Made by a program: the position numbers and the translations under genes. Positions 8,140 through 16,570 of a stretch of DNA of 32,500 bases are shown one piece after another. How positions within the stretch are numbered: position 1 is the first letter of the stretch; every line of letters starts with the position of its first letter. The stretch spans positions 197,501-230,000 of the forward strand of contig CAJNDS010002190.1 in assembly GCA_905221605.1 (NCBI GenBank). The letters run 5' to 3'. The notes below the pieces were generated by a model that was not told the DNA's origin, searched no databases, and was given only the letters and a program-made list of their open reading frames with translations. This stretch comes from Symbiodinium natans. Taxonomy: Eukaryota > Sar > Dinophyceae > Suessiales > Symbiodiniaceae.

Positions 8140-8522
8140 CTGAAAATACCAGACAATAATCAGGGTACCCTTCTTGTGGTGACTTACACAGAGGAATCCT
8201 AAACCCGAAATCCTATATCCCTAACCCCAAACCCTATATCCCTTAACCCTAAACCCTTTATCCCTAATCCTAAACCTCACCCCAAGCCCTATATCCCTTA
8301 ACCCTGACAAATAAATCCCTAATCTTAAGCCCTCAACCCTAACCCCAAAACCCTGTGTCCCTAACCCTAAACCCTAAACCCTCCCAAAACCCTATATCCC
8401 CATTCAACCTGAAACCCTAAGCCCCAAGCCTTAAGCCTAAACCCTAAACCCTAAACCCTACACCCCAAACCCTAAACCCTAAACCCTAAACCCTCAGCCC
8501 CAAAAGCCTTAAGCCAGGTGAC
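8140..8522 (-). other. Intron with CCCTAAA and CCCTATATC variant repeats
   Basis: From about 8195 to 8510 the plus strand is decayed CCCTAAA with a recurring CCCTATATCCCT variant. Nothing coding was seen. Confidence 0.5.
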
Positions 8523-8570
8523 CTGATAGGAGAAGTAGAGGGCCCCCGTGACCGGCGAGGCGTACCAGAT
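8523..8570 (-). CDS. Internal coding exon
   Basis: 16 codons: IWYASPVTGALYFSYQ. Acceptor ATCCCCCAG|, donor CAG|GTCACC. Phase 0/0. Joins 8951-9022 upstream and 8101-8139 downstream in frame. Confidence 0.75.
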
Positions 8571-8950
8571 CTGGGGGATCAGGCGCGATGGAGTCGGCGA
8601 TGGGGTTTAGGGTTTAGGGTTTAGGGTTTCGGGTTTAGGACTTCGGGGGTTTAGCATTTGGGGGCTTCAACGCTTCGGGCTGACTAGCGCCACGAAACGA
8701 GACGGATATTTTTGTTTTCGGAAAGCCAACAAACAGGGTGCCCCTAAACCTTCATTCCCAGACTTACAAATCCCCTAATATAGGAACCCCCAGACAACGG
8801 CACAACCTTACTTTCCATTGAGGACCCTCTATCAGATTCCCATGACGCTTAGGATGGGGGAGGGGGGTCCTCTGACTGCTGGCTTCGGCGACCGAAGCCC
8901 GAAACCCCCAAACCGCCGAGCTAAACTTTGCAGAGGCTAAGTCTCACTAC
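8571..8950 (-). other. Intron, mostly unique sequence
   Basis: A short TTTAGGG array at 8603-8640 (acceptor side), then about 300 bp of unique sequence with no array at the donor side, where only weak TTTGGGG/TTTCGGG-like DNA (plus 8895-8920) is seen. No gene was seen. Confidence 0.45.
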
Positions 8951-9022
8951 CCCCGAGACCCGAGCCGGTTGGGGACCCATCACATCATCCGCCCTTCCAA
9001 GACCAAGCAACTGTTCGGATTT
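8951..9022 (-). CDS. Internal coding exon
   Basis: 24 codons: KSEQLLGLGRADDVMGPQPA then RVSG. The only frame open throughout. Acceptor CTTGCCAG|, donor GGG|GTAGTGAG. Phase 0/0. Confidence 0.75.
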
Positions 9023-9398
9023 CTGGCAAGGCTTTCCTCCCCTCCCCCCCCCCCAACCCTTTATCCCAAACCCTCAACTAGCTCATGGTTAGGAGAGTAT
9101 TAAACACCTATTTTTTTTTGCCTTATTGAGTTTAAGCACCCTTAAACATGTAAAATGTTCCCCACTATCACGGAGCGGGGCCTGGCGCGTGGCGTAGTGC
9201 TTGTTGATCACCTCACTGCTGGAAGCGTATCATATTTAAGGGCCGTAACAACTAGATTTTTTTTTTTTTTTTTTTGGGGGGGGGGGGGGGGTTATTATAG
9301 TAAAATGATCAAGGGAGCATAAGGAAGTACTTTCAGTACAGTACTTATTCCGACCCCTACAGTATATTACAGGTTCTGGTTTAAAGGGTTCAGAGCAC

Positions 9399-9479
9399 CC
9401 CATGTCCCGCAGAAGTTGACGTCAGCTTCTTATGTTCGTGAACAAGGCGACTGGATGCAACGCTTGCAATGACCGGTTC
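9399..9479 (-). CDS. Probable coding exon
   Basis: 27 codons: EPVIASVASSRLVHEHKKLT then STSAGHG. Acceptor CTTAGCAG|G, donor GGG|GTGCTC. Phase 0/0. A competing frame starts at a stronger upstream acceptor (CTTCCTCCTAG|), so exact limits are uncertain. Confidence 0.55.
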
Positions 9480-9599
9480 CTGCTAAGATGTTTGCGAGAG
9501 CATTTGATGGTCCTAGGAGGAAGAAGAACGCGCAGGGTCCAGGGCTCCGGGTTCAGGGTCTGGAGTTTAGTTTAGGGCAGTTTAGGGCTTCGGGTTCAC

Positions 9600-9626
9600 G
9601 CCCTTGGTTCTTGTTGAAGCAGGGGT
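9600..9626 (-). CDS. Possible short coding exon
   Basis: Reads TPASTRTKG (phase 0/0), or PCFNKNQG in another open frame. Acceptor GTGTTCAG|, donor |GTGAAC. Confidence 0.4.
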
Positions 9627-9799
9627 CTGAACACGAAACAAAACGAACATACCACAAGGCTTCCTAGACCTATAAGATCCTATAAGCATAGCAGGCACTA
9701 AGCGGGCTTAAGGGTTCAGGGTTCAGGGTTTGGGAACCCTGTAGATACCTAACGTACCTAAATACCAAAATCGTGTCTAGGGGTCAAGGTTCCCGAAAC

Positions 9800-9830
9800 A
9801 TAGCTCCACCTCCACGTAAACAGCCTCAAC
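9800..9830 (-). CDS. Possible short coding exon, frame ambiguous
   Basis: Best composition in frame VEAVYVEVEL (8 of 10 codons start with G), but phase continuity with 10020-10051 favours LRLFTWRWSY. Acceptor GTGCTTCAG|G, donor |GTTTCGGG. Confidence 0.45.
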
Positions 9831-10019
9831 CTGAAGCACCAGCATCGCCCAACGAAACCTACCCCAACAAATTGGGCTTCGGGTTTAGGGGCTCGAAGCC
9901 CGAAAGGCCCTAAAATCCTAAAAGCAGTTGGGAGGTCGGAATCAGGGTTTTAGGGTTTAGGGTTTAGGGATTAGGGTTTAGAGCTCTAAGCCCTAAAGTC
10001 CTAAAAAACCCCGAAAAGC

Positions 10020-10051
10020 GGTTGGGAGCTCCTAGATTTTCTGCAAGGACG
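10020..10051 (-). CDS. Possible short coding exon
   Basis: Reads VLAENLGAPN. Acceptor GGCATGCAG|. Donor either GC (|GCTTTTCGG) or, 11 nt on, |GTTTTTTAGG. Phase in 2, matching exon 10322-10353. A diverged partial duplicate lies at 9896-9938. Confidence 0.45.
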
Positions 10052-10117
10052 CTGCATGCCGCCGAGGGTCCAAGACAACCACTTCCCGTGATGACCCTCT
10101 CAAACCCCAAGCCCTCT

Positions 10118-10212
10118 ACCCTAAATATCTATAAACCCTAAACCCTCAACCCTACATATCTATATACCCTAAATATCTATAAACCCTAAACCCTACATAT
10201 CTATATACCCTA
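10118..10212. repeat. Tandem 48/41-bp repeat with telomere-like core
   Basis: Two units, each carrying ATATCTATA boxes inside CCCTAAA DNA. The second unit is shorter by exactly one heptamer, showing repeat-unit slippage. Confidence 0.75.
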
Positions 10213-10321
10213 AGCGGAGTATGCGCTTTAGGGTTCAGGTTTAGGGCATGAGGTTGTTTTTTTTGTGGCTTGCTGAAAGGTTCTGGGGTAGGTCGAATAG
10301 GAGGGCCATGAGTTGCCTTAC

Positions 10322-10353
10322 GCAAGGTTTGTCAGTTTACAGTATGGGCTGCC
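10322..10353 (-). CDS. Internal coding exon
   Basis: Reads GSPYCKLTNL. Acceptor ACAAGCAG|G, donor |GTAAGG (consensus). Phase in 0, out 2; it joins 10843-10916 upstream and 10020-10051 downstream. Confidence 0.65.
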
Positions 10354-10513
10354 CTGCTTGTCGCGGCACCGCGGCACTTCCAAATTTAGGGGGTTTAAGG
10401 TCTGGGGAGCCACCTCGGATGAGGGTTTAGGGTTTAGGGTTTAGGGTTTAGGGTTTAGGGTTTAGGGTTTCGGGTTTAGGGTTTAGGGTTTAGGGTTTAG
10501 GGTTTAGGGTTTA

Positions 10514-10804
10514 ATGTTGGACCTGCTTTATTAGGGGGGGTCGCTTTAAAGTCAATTTGGCCGAATTATTCAGGACCCCCTCACTGTTTGAGGGGTCCGC
10601 TTTAAAGTCAAACCGTCCGGGCGCCGTAAGAAAATTCCACATGGCGCGCCTTTAAAAAAGATAACCGGGCATTGCTGCCCCTTTTACATCTATCTAAACT
10701 CCTCCCTATTATATAAGCCCCCGGGGCCGTGTAATCAGGACCCAATCCACGCCCCGACTGTTCCGGGGGGGGGGGGGGGCCCCACATTAAAGCAGGTCCC
10801 ACAT
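10514..10804. mobile_element. 291-bp TIR element inserted in a telomere repeat
   Basis: Terminal inverted repeats of 19 bp (17 matching): left 10514-10532 begins ATGTTGGACCTGC, right 10786-10804 ends GCAGGTCCCACAT. TA is duplicated at 10512-10513 and 10805-10806. Removing the element plus one TA restores TTTAGGG in register. Inside are a GGACCCCCTCA...TTGAGGGGTCC hairpin, two copies of CGCTTTAAAGTCAA and a G15 run. No coding capacity; the TA duplication suggests a Tc1/mariner-like source (inference). Confidence 0.85.
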
Positions 10805-10842
10805 TAGGGTTTAGGGTGTAGGGGTTGGGTTGCTATTGCCAC

Positions 10843-10916
10843 ATGCATCCGCGCTGCGAAGGACTTGCCGCTTTCCAGCTTGATGGTCAGGACGCCGTCC
10901 TTGCAACGGGTCCGGG
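10843..10916 (-). CDS. Internal coding exon
   Basis: 24 codons: RTRCKDGVLTIKLESGKSFA then ARMH. Strong coding composition. Acceptor GGTCCCAG|, donor |GTGGCA. Phase in 1, out 0. Joins micro-exon 11078-11103 upstream; the intron to 10353 carries the 291-bp element. Confidence 0.75.
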
Positions 10917-11077
10917 CTGGGACCACGGACCCCCCAAAGGGGTTTAGGGTTTAGGGTTTGGGGTTTAGGGTTTAGGGTTTTCAGGGTTTGGGTTGAGGAT
11001 GTTTAGGGTTTGGGGTTAAACCCAAAGGAATGACCTTGCCCAAAATCGATACGGTCCCGGAGGGTGGTTGTTCTTAC

Positions 11078-11103
11078 GGGTCACCACATGCCCCAAGATA
11101 CAG
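11078..11103 (-). CDS. Micro-exon, 26 nt
   Basis: Reads CILGHVVT. Acceptor GACTTCAG|, donor |GTAAGA (consensus). Phase in 2, out 1. Exactly the length needed to connect 11319-11407 (out 2) with 10843-10916 (in 1). Confidence 0.6.
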
Positions 11104-11318
11104 CTGAAGTCAAGGACCTTAAGCCTTCCAAACCCCTAATCCTACATCCTAAGCGAAGCCGGACAACCCTAAATCCTATCCCTAAACGCCCTAAACTCTA
11201 AACCCTAAACCCTAAACCCTAGACCCTAGACCCTAACCCTAAACCCTAAGCCCTAAGCCCTAAGCCCTAAGCCCTAAACCCTAAATCTGAACTCCTAGAC
11301 CTAAGCCCCATCTAAGAC

Positions 11319-11407
11319 GTGGGGCCTCTTCGTGTCTTTGGGGCATCGCCGGTAGCCCTAGAAACCCCTGATATCCCAGAGGCCGAAGCCCTGATAAGGC
11401 CTGAGCC
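11319..11407 (-). CDS. Internal coding exon, Ser/Gly/Arg-rich
   Basis: 29 codons: GSGLIRASASGISGVSRATG then DAPKTRRGP. Acceptor GTGTGCAG|G, donor |GTCTTAG just before an in-frame stop. Phase in 0, out 2. Confidence 0.75.
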
Positions 11408-11487
11408 CTGCACACTCTATAGTCTTCAGGGTTTAGGGTTTAGGGTTTGGGGTATGGGTTAGGGTTTAGGGTTTAGGGTTTAGCAAC

Positions 11488-11529
11488 ACGCAGAGAGGAC
11501 ACCTCGTAGCCAAGGTCGTCGATGCAGTC
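11488..11529 (-). CDS. Internal coding exon
   Basis: 14 codons: DCIDDLGYEVSSLR. Acceptor TGGACCAG|G, donor |GTTGCTAAACCC. Phase 0/0, in phase with 12073-12167 and 11319-11407. Confidence 0.75.
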
Positions 11530-12072
11530 CTGGTCCAGGGTTCAGGGTCTTCGGCCCTCGGTGCTGTAGAGATCCCGCCCTTTAAGGTATTCTATAGGGT
11601 TTAGGGTTTAGGGTTTAGGGCGAGACCCAAGGGTAACCTAGGAATGAAAAGGGTGCCCTTTTTGGCTTACAAGCGCTTATAAGGGAACCCAAATCCCACA
11701 AAACGGGAATCAGGGCCTACTCCGGGTCCTTGTGGATGGGTGCTCAAGGCTGCCTTACATGCGCATCCTGCTCTGGGATTGTGTTCAGGACCCGCCAGAG
11801 ATATAAACCAGACAGAGAGGATCAACAAAAACCATGAACCTCCTCCGGATATTTCCCAAGACAGGACCACCCTTCTATACCCCCAATGGAACCAGCCGGT
11901 TCCAGGAACTCCCAAAGTAGGTACTCGGGCCCTACCCCCTAAGCCACAAACCCCAAACCCTAAATTTGAAGAACCAAACTCTAAACCCTAAACCCTAAAC
12001 TCCGAACCCTAAATTTGAAGAAACAAACTCTAAACCCTAAACCCTAAACCCCAAACCCTACATTTGAAGAAC
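11530..12072 (-). other. Intron: dispersed repeat and 49-bp tandem repeat
   Basis: Plus strand: TTTAGGG array 11597-11620 (acceptor side), copy of the dispersed repeat 11635-11735, then a 49-bp tandem repeat (11961-12073, 2.3 units, each a TTTGAAGAA box plus heptamers; 49 is seven heptamers). Confidence 0.65.
11635..11735 (+). repeat. Dispersed repeat R1, intact copy
   Basis: Shares with 17001-17095, 24055-24180, 26944-27045 and 30871-31005 the order AAAAGGGTGCCCTTT, GGCTTA, TATAAGGGAACC, GGGAATAAGGG, TACTCCGGGTCCTTG. Always in plus orientation and intronic here. Function unknown. Confidence 0.7.
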
Positions 12073-12167
12073 CGCAGTGTCCAGGTTGCCAGCATCCACA
12101 GCGTCGTGCATGCCCTGCAAGGATACGTCCGCCTTTGCCTCGGCGAGACGGCGCTCAAACAAGGGGC
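12073..12167 (-). CDS. Internal coding exon, one of the strongest
   Basis: 31 codons: PLFERRLAEAKADVSLQGMH then DAVDAGNLDTA. Charged, helical, purine-first codons. Acceptor GGTCACAG|G, donor GCG|GTTCTTC. Phase in 1, out 0. Confidence 0.85.
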
Positions 12168-12325
12168 CTGTGACCCCGAAAACCCTAAACCCTAAACCCC
12201 TAAACCCCTAAACCCTAAACCCCCAAAGCCTGGATCTAAACCCTAAACCCTAAACCCTGAACCCTGAACCCTAAACCCTAAACCCTAATCCCTGAACCCT
12301 AAACCCTAAGGCCTGGGTCGAACAC

Positions 12326-12391
12326 CTCTTAGAACTGCACTTGTCCGGTTTTTCCAGGGACAAGAAAGGTCAACCTTTTGGGGGGGGCCTT
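12326..12391 (-). CDS. Internal coding exon
   Basis: Frame compatible with its neighbours reads GPPQKVDLSCPWKNRTSAVL then R. Acceptor CCCGCCAG|, donor |GTGTTCG. Phase in 1, out 1. A competing frame (KAPPKRLTFLVPGKTGQ, phase 0/0) is equally protein-like. Confidence 0.65.
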
Positions 12392-13030
12392 CTGGCGGGT
12401 CAGGCTTGAAAAAAGGGTTTAGGGTTTAGGGTTTAGGGTCTGGGTACCGGTGACTAAAGGGGCTTTGGGTTGTTTTTTGCTTAAGGGGTATAAGGAGGGG
12501 CCCTTATCTTATTCCCCTATATATATATATATAACCACTATATATATATATACATATATATATAATATACATATACACACCTTATATAGTCCCTATATTG
12601 CTAGGTAGCCCCTAAATCCCTTATAAGGGTCCTGCCTTTAGTCGCTTGATTTCCCCAGAAGACCGAACCAGAACAGCCTAAATGCCTAAACTACACCAGG
12701 CCCTGCTACTTTTCTACAGACTGGAGGTCGCCTGTATTGGGTTTAGGGTTTAGGGTTTAGGGTTTAGGGTTTAGGGTTTAGGGTTTAGGGTTTAGGGTTT
12801 AGGGTTTAGGGTTTAGGGTTTAGGGTTTAGGGTTTAGGTTTTAGGGTTTAGGGTTTAGGGTTTAGGGTTTAGGGTTTAGGGTTTGGGGTTTGGGGTTTGG
12901 GGTTTAGGGTTTAGGGTTTAGGGTTAGGGGTTTAGAGTTTTGGGGGTGAGGGCTTCTGTAAACTGCAATTTAAGCTGGAATTTAAGGGTTTAGGGTTTTG
13001 GGTTTCGGGTTGGAGGGAGAGACGTGTAAC
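12392..13030 (-). other. Intron with AT microsatellite and long TTTAGGG array
   Basis: Plus strand: TTTAGGG array 12415-12437, an R1-like fragment near 12465-12510, (AT)n tracts 12518-12575, and a long array 12740-12925 including TTTGGGG variants at 12886-12905. No convincing exon was seen. Confidence 0.5.
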
Positions 13031-13076
13031 TAACAACGCTGCTCATGACTTTTCCGTGCAGCAAGTTGGAGTGGTA
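13031..13076 (-). CDS. Internal coding exon
   Basis: Reads YHSNLLHGKVMSSVV. Acceptor TACACCCAG|. Donor |GTTACA gives phase out 1 and joins 12326-12391; an alternative donor |GTCTCTCC extends the exon to 13024. Phase in 0. Confidence 0.65.
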
Positions 13077-13239
13077 CTGGGTGTACTCTTGGAGGGGGGG
13101 GGGAGGTTGGGGCCCAGAGAGCCCAAAATCTTAAATCATATCAAGGATCTTCATGTAACTTAAGGCATATTCCTTAGTTAGGGGGCATTGGGCTCTTTGG
13201 GTGAGGGGGGGGGGGGGTCGGAATGCGCTTGAGTCTTAC

Positions 13240-13256
13240 ACTGGCTGCGGTCGATG
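13240..13256 (-). CDS. Micro-exon, 17 nt
   Basis: Reads STAAS in phase. Acceptor ATGCCAG|, donor |GTAAGA (consensus). Phase in 1, out 0. Its length is what is needed to connect 13361-13476 with 13031-13076. Confidence 0.45.
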
Positions 13257-13360
13257 CTGGCATATCAGTACCTACATGCACCTGTACAACCTCAACCCCT
13301 AAACCCTAAACCCTAAACCCTAAACCCTAAACCCCAAACCCTAAACCCTAAACCCTAAAC

Positions 13361-13476
13361 CCTTGCTTCGCTGTAAGGGCCAGTCTGTCAAGCTTTTAAA
13401 GTTGTCCTGTAGCACCAGCACCGCTGAGATTCCGGCGTGGAACTCCGTCTCGCTGATGCCCGCCGCTCCACCTCCA
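13361..13476 (-). CDS. Internal coding exon, 116 nt
   Basis: 38 codons: GGGAAGISETEFHAGISAVL then VLQDNFKSLTDWPLQRSK. Very protein-like. Acceptor CAACCATAG|, donor |GTTTAGGG at the edge of the plus-strand CCCTAAA array 13291-13360. Phase in 2, out 1. Confidence 0.85.
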
Positions 13477-13694
13477 CTATGGTTGAACGTTACCCCTAAA
13501 CCCTAAACCCTAAACCCTAAAGGGATTCCAGGCCTCAAGGGGTTAAAGCGTATAAGGCTTGGAGTTTGTCGGGCGTAGGGTTTAGAGTGTATCAGGCTTG
13601 GGGGGGGGGGGGGGGGGGGGGGCGGTAAGAATTAGGCTTGAAGATTTAGCTTTAGGGGCTTTAGGGTTTATACAGGTCCAGGTTTACACTGTAA

Positions 13695-14090
13695 AGGCGG
13701 CTTCATATAGGGCCCAGACCGCACTGGGCATCAGAACTGAACAAGGAGGGACTCCGATTTCGCGGGAAGCCAGAACAACTTTACGTAAGATGTGCTGCGC
13801 AGGCACATGTGATTCGGAAAATGTGCTTCGCCGTCCGTTCGGCGCAGGCTGATGTCAGAGGACAAAATCGGCTCCGAGCCATGTTTGGCAAGCTGACTTG
13901 CTGACGAAAGCTGCTCTGCAGGATGGTTGCTTCCTGCGTGTGCTTGTGGTGCTGTGCCCAACAGCACCCCATCGCTCCAATGAAGCCACAATACCTGCAT
14001 CGACCTCTGGCGGCGACCGAGAATGCAGATTTTCCCCCACTTCATGACCTGGCATCCAGATGTTGCCTTGTCGCTCCTGCATCCCAATGA
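13695..14090 (+). pseudogene. Opposite-strand ORF remnant inside an intron
   Basis: Plus-strand frame open for 131 codons except one TGA at 13902. The first part is basic and coding-like (for example RGKPEQLYVRCAAQAHVIRK). It lies in the intron between exons 14248-14361 and 13361-13476 and is not telomere-like. The minus strand in the same register is also open (143 codons from 14162). It may be a decayed insert or a nested gene; no family recognised. Confidence 0.35.
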
Positions 14091-14247
14091 AATATTGAAG
14101 CCCCTATGAATCATTGAATGTACAAAGTACAAAGGCGGATGGCAAAAAATCGAGCCGCCCATGTATAGGGTTTTAGGGTCTTAAGGGCTTAAGGTATAGT
14201 GCTGAGAGTATACGGCTTTGTGGTCTAGGGTTTTAAGGTTCCTCAAC

Positions 14248-14361
14248 CAGGGAATATTCCAGGAACAAGCCCAAGTTGTACAAGTTCCATCCTGATTGGA
14301 AATTGCTTTACGGACTACGTACTCCTTGATTAAGGCACTCGTTGGAAGGTCCCCCAGAAGC
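14248..14361 (-). CDS. Second coding exon of the 14.8 kb gene
   Basis: 37 codons: LLGDLPTSALIKEYVVRKAI then SNQDGTCTTWACSWNIP. Acceptor GGTCGTAG|G, donor |GTTGAGG. Phase in 2, out 2. Continues exon 14676-14782 in frame. The donor is less certain than the acceptor, since the frame stays open to 14181. Confidence 0.75.
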
Positions 14362-14462
14362 CTACGACCCAAAAGAAACCCATAGGCCAGCGCCTATAGG
14401 GGTGTGTGGCTAGCTTCCGCGAGGCACCAACAAAGACACAACCAAAAGGCCGTCGCCCTAAA

Positions 14463-14675
14463 CCCTAAACCCTAAACCCTAAACCCTAAACCCTAAACCC
14501 TAACCCTAAACCCTAAACCCTAAACCCTAAACCCTAAACCCTAAACCCTAAACCCTAAACCCTAAACCCTAAACCCTAAACCCTAAACCCTAAACCCTAA
14601 ACCCTAAACCCTAAACCCTAAACCCTAAACCCTAAACCCTAACCCTAAACCCTAAACCGGCCTAAACCCTAAAAC
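14463..14675. repeat. Long near-perfect CCCTAAA array (intron 1)
   Basis: About thirty perfect plus-strand heptamers with two 6-bp slips (CCCTAA at 14500 and 14640). On the minus strand it is a UUUAGGG tract at the 5' end of the first intron, which spans 14362-14675. On the minus strand its 3' part (plus 14362-14458) is unique. Confidence 0.9.
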
Positions 14676-14782
14676 CCTCCACCTTCAACATCTCCGCGCC
14701 CCGTCGCGAAGCCGCGAGGTTGGAAGGCCTGAGCCAGGACGTCCCAAAAAACCAAGCCCAGAAAGACAACGCCTAGCATCAT
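14676..14782 (-). CDS. First coding exon: signal peptide, probable plastid presequence
   Basis: Starts at tandem ATGs (14782 or 14779). The N-terminus MMLGVVFLGLVFWDVLAQA is a hydrophobic signal-peptide-like segment, followed by FQPRGF and TGRG. A Phe at the predicted +1 after an Ala-X-Ala site, then a basic Ser/Gly-poor stretch, resembles bipartite plastid-targeting leaders of algae with secondary plastids (known pattern; targeting is inferred). Donor |GTTTTAGGG, phase out 2, joins 14248-14361. Mature protein not recognised. Confidence 0.75.
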
Positions 14783-14829
14783 GCAGATATATATATATAT
14801 ATATATATATGTATACATATTTCTTTATA
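14783..14829 (-). promoter_or_regulatory. AT-rich tract with TATAAAG just upstream of the first ATG
   Basis: An (AT)n run at 14787-14810 and TATAAAG at 14829-14823 on the minus strand lie 40-47 bp before the start codon. It could be a promoter or 5' leader; it could also be a plain microsatellite. Confidence 0.3.
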
Positions 14830-14907
14830 CAGGTTTAGGGTTTAGGGTTTGTAAAAGGGTTTCGGGTTGACATACCCTAAACCCTACACCTATTCCCGTG
14901 TATGGGA

Positions 14908-15025
14908 CTACTTTGAAGCCCTTGTGACTTACTGAGTCTACTTAGTATGGCCTAGAAGCCCCTTTATAATCCCCATAACCCACCTTACTAAGCCTACTTA
15001 CTAAGTCAAAAGGGCTTTCAAGTAG
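14908..15025. mobile_element. MITE-like element, family D
   Basis: 118 bp with 40-bp imperfect inverted arms: 14908-14947 (CTACTTTGAAGCCCTTGTGA...) and 14986-15025. No coding capacity. Lies between the first exon of the 14.8 kb gene and the exon at 15111. Confidence 0.75.
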
Positions 15026-15110
15026 AAACCCTAAACCCTGCACCCTCAACCCTGAACCCCATTCATTATACCCTATAAAACCCTAAAACCCTAAACCCTA
15101 AACCCTAAAC

Positions 15111-15197
15111 CCTATTCCCAGGAATGGGACTTGGGGAAGGGTCGAGGGATGTTGGGGCATGGGGGCACTTTGAGCTTGGGATCTTTGGGTCTGCGGG
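15111..15197 (-). CDS. Coding exon, Pro/Ser-rich, possibly terminal
   Basis: 29 codons: PADPKIPSSKCPHAPTSLDP then SPSPIPGNR. Acceptor CCCAATCAG|, donor AGG|GTTTAGGG. Read on into the array, the frame ends at once (GTT TAG), so this could also be a C-terminus of an upstream gene, consistent with a new gene starting at 14782. Phase 0/0. Confidence 0.65.
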
Positions 15198-15260
15198 CTG
15201 ATTGGGGTTTAGGGTTTAGGGTTTAGGGTTTAGGGTTTAGGGTTTAGGGATCTCAGTCGT

Positions 15261-15335
15261 CGGGATCTAGGCATGCTTGTGTATTGCATGGTGCAGGGGC
15301 TTGAAATGTTAGTGTGCTCGAGCAGCCCCAACACC
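15261..15335 (-). CDS. Probable coding exon, 3' limit uncertain
   Basis: Reads VLGLLEHTNISSPCTMQYTS then MPRS. Acceptor GGTCTTCAG|G. No GT donor is available; a GA or GC donor is needed. Phase in 2. Confidence 0.5.
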
Positions 15336-15577
15336 CTGAAGACCCCGGACAGTTTCGGGTTTAGGGGTTAGGGTTAGGCGTTTAGGGTTTGGGGCTCTGT
15401 CATAAACCCCTAAACATACACCTTGCTACCAACCTCTATGTTCTAAGCATCAAGGCTTCATGAAACGCCAATGCCTTCTGAAGGTACATGGACAGATACA
15501 AGAACTCAGCAGTACATCACCCTAAACCCTAAACCCTAAACCCTAAACCCTGAACCCTCTACCCGTGAACCCTGAAC

Positions 15578-15654
15578 CCCAAACTACGCATGAATCCTGC
15601 AGGTACGCAAGCGCCGCGTGAACTGGGCAGAGGGCCTATTCTCAACCGAGTGTG
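15578..15654 (-). CDS. Internal coding exon
   Basis: 25 codons: HTRLRIGPLPSSRGACVPAG then FMRSL. Acceptor GGTGTTTAG|, donor |GTTCAGGG (an earlier donor |GTACCTG is possible). Phase in 0, out 2. Confidence 0.7.
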
Positions 15655-16288
15655 CTAAACACCCAAGGGGTGTGTAGGGTTTAGGGTTTAGGGTTTAGGG
15701 TTTGGGGTTTAGGGTTTAGGGCTTCGGGTTTAGGGCTTAGGGCTTCGGGTTTGGGGCTTAGGGTTTTGGCTGCATCTCCTCCAAATACCCCCATGCAGTC
15801 CAACCCTCTGAGGGTCCGGTGGCATCAAGTATCAGACTGAAGGAGGGACCCTTTTGAGGGACCTTAGTAAGGTTTAGGGTGTAGGGTTTAGGGTTTAGGG
15901 TTGAGGGTTTAGGGTTTAGGGTTTTAGGGTTTTAGGGTTTTAGGGTTTTAGGGTTTTAGGGTTTTAGGGTTTTAGGGTTTTAGGGTGATTAGGGGTTGTT
16001 TCAGGGTTTTTGTTGGGGGGCTTCTTCGGTATATAGGGACTGTTTTAGGTATATGCAGGGGTTATAACGGGAACAAAATCAAGGCTCCCTGCCAGGGGTA
16101 CCCCCTTAAGCCCCTTCACACCAAGCTCTACAAGTAAGGAAGCCTTGATGAGATCATCACAGGACCTAAGCCCTCAACCCTATAAGCCCTAAGCCCTAAG
16201 CCCTAAACCCTAAACCCTAAACCCTAAAAGCCCTAAACCCTTAACCCTAACCCTAAACCCTAGAATCACCGCCGTCTCAGTCCCGTAC
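15655..16288 (-). other. Intron region with Chlamydomonas-type TTTTAGGG block
   Basis: Plus-strand TTTAGGG array 15676-15768, a possible short exon near 15770-15812 (not called), a TTTTAGGG block 15919-15985, an R1-unrelated core, and CCCTAAA/CCCTAAG variants 16170-16262. Confidence 0.5.
15919..15985. repeat. TTTTAGGG octamer array
   Basis: About eight uninterrupted 8-bp units of the Chlamydomonas telomere type, embedded in TTTAGGG DNA. A homogeneous variant block points to local tandem amplification. Confidence 0.9.
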
Positions 16289-16339
16289 CAGGCTGCGCAG
16301 GTGTGGGGGATGACGCAGATTGCCCCGAGCCAGCAAGGC
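16289..16339 (-). CDS. Internal coding exon
   Basis: 17 codons: ALLARGNLRHPPHLRSL. Acceptor CTCGACAG|G, donor CTG|GTACGG. Phase 0/0. Confidence 0.75.
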
Positions 16340-16384
16340 CTGTCGAGTCGAATCACAGGCTTTGGACTCCTTTCTGGGTGTCGG

Positions 16385-16420
16385 GTGGGGATGTTCCCCC
16401 CCTTATACTAACAGCCCTCA
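16385..16420. mobile_element. Partial MITE, family C
   Basis: Left half only (GGGGATGTTCCCCCCTTATA...AACAG). It breaks off into telomere-like DNA (16426-16459), after which a complete copy begins at 16469. Confidence 0.7.
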
Positions 16421-16468
16421 ACGGCTTGGGGTTTAGGGTTTACGGTTTCGGGCTTAGGGAATTTGAGG

Positions 16469-16570
16469 TTGGGATGTTCCCCCTTATAGTAACAGTCCCC
16501 TAACAGGGAGTACAGTACCCCTTACTATGATCCCTACTAGTGGCTGTTCGTATAAGGGGGAACATCCCAA
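16469..16570. mobile_element. MITE-like element, family C, full copy
   Basis: 102 bp with inverted ends TTGGGATGTTCCCCCTTATA and TATAAGGGGGAACATCCCAA, nearly perfect. A second copy is at 20097-20200. Confidence 0.85.

Noticed and set aside
12718-12731. 14-nt micro-exon between 13031 and 12391
   Set aside because: Joining it in the fitting phase creates an in-frame stop with the next exon.
13731-14162. 143-codon minus-strand ORF
   Set aside because: Its codon pattern is weaker than the plus-strand register, and it would have to fit between two exons that already join in phase.
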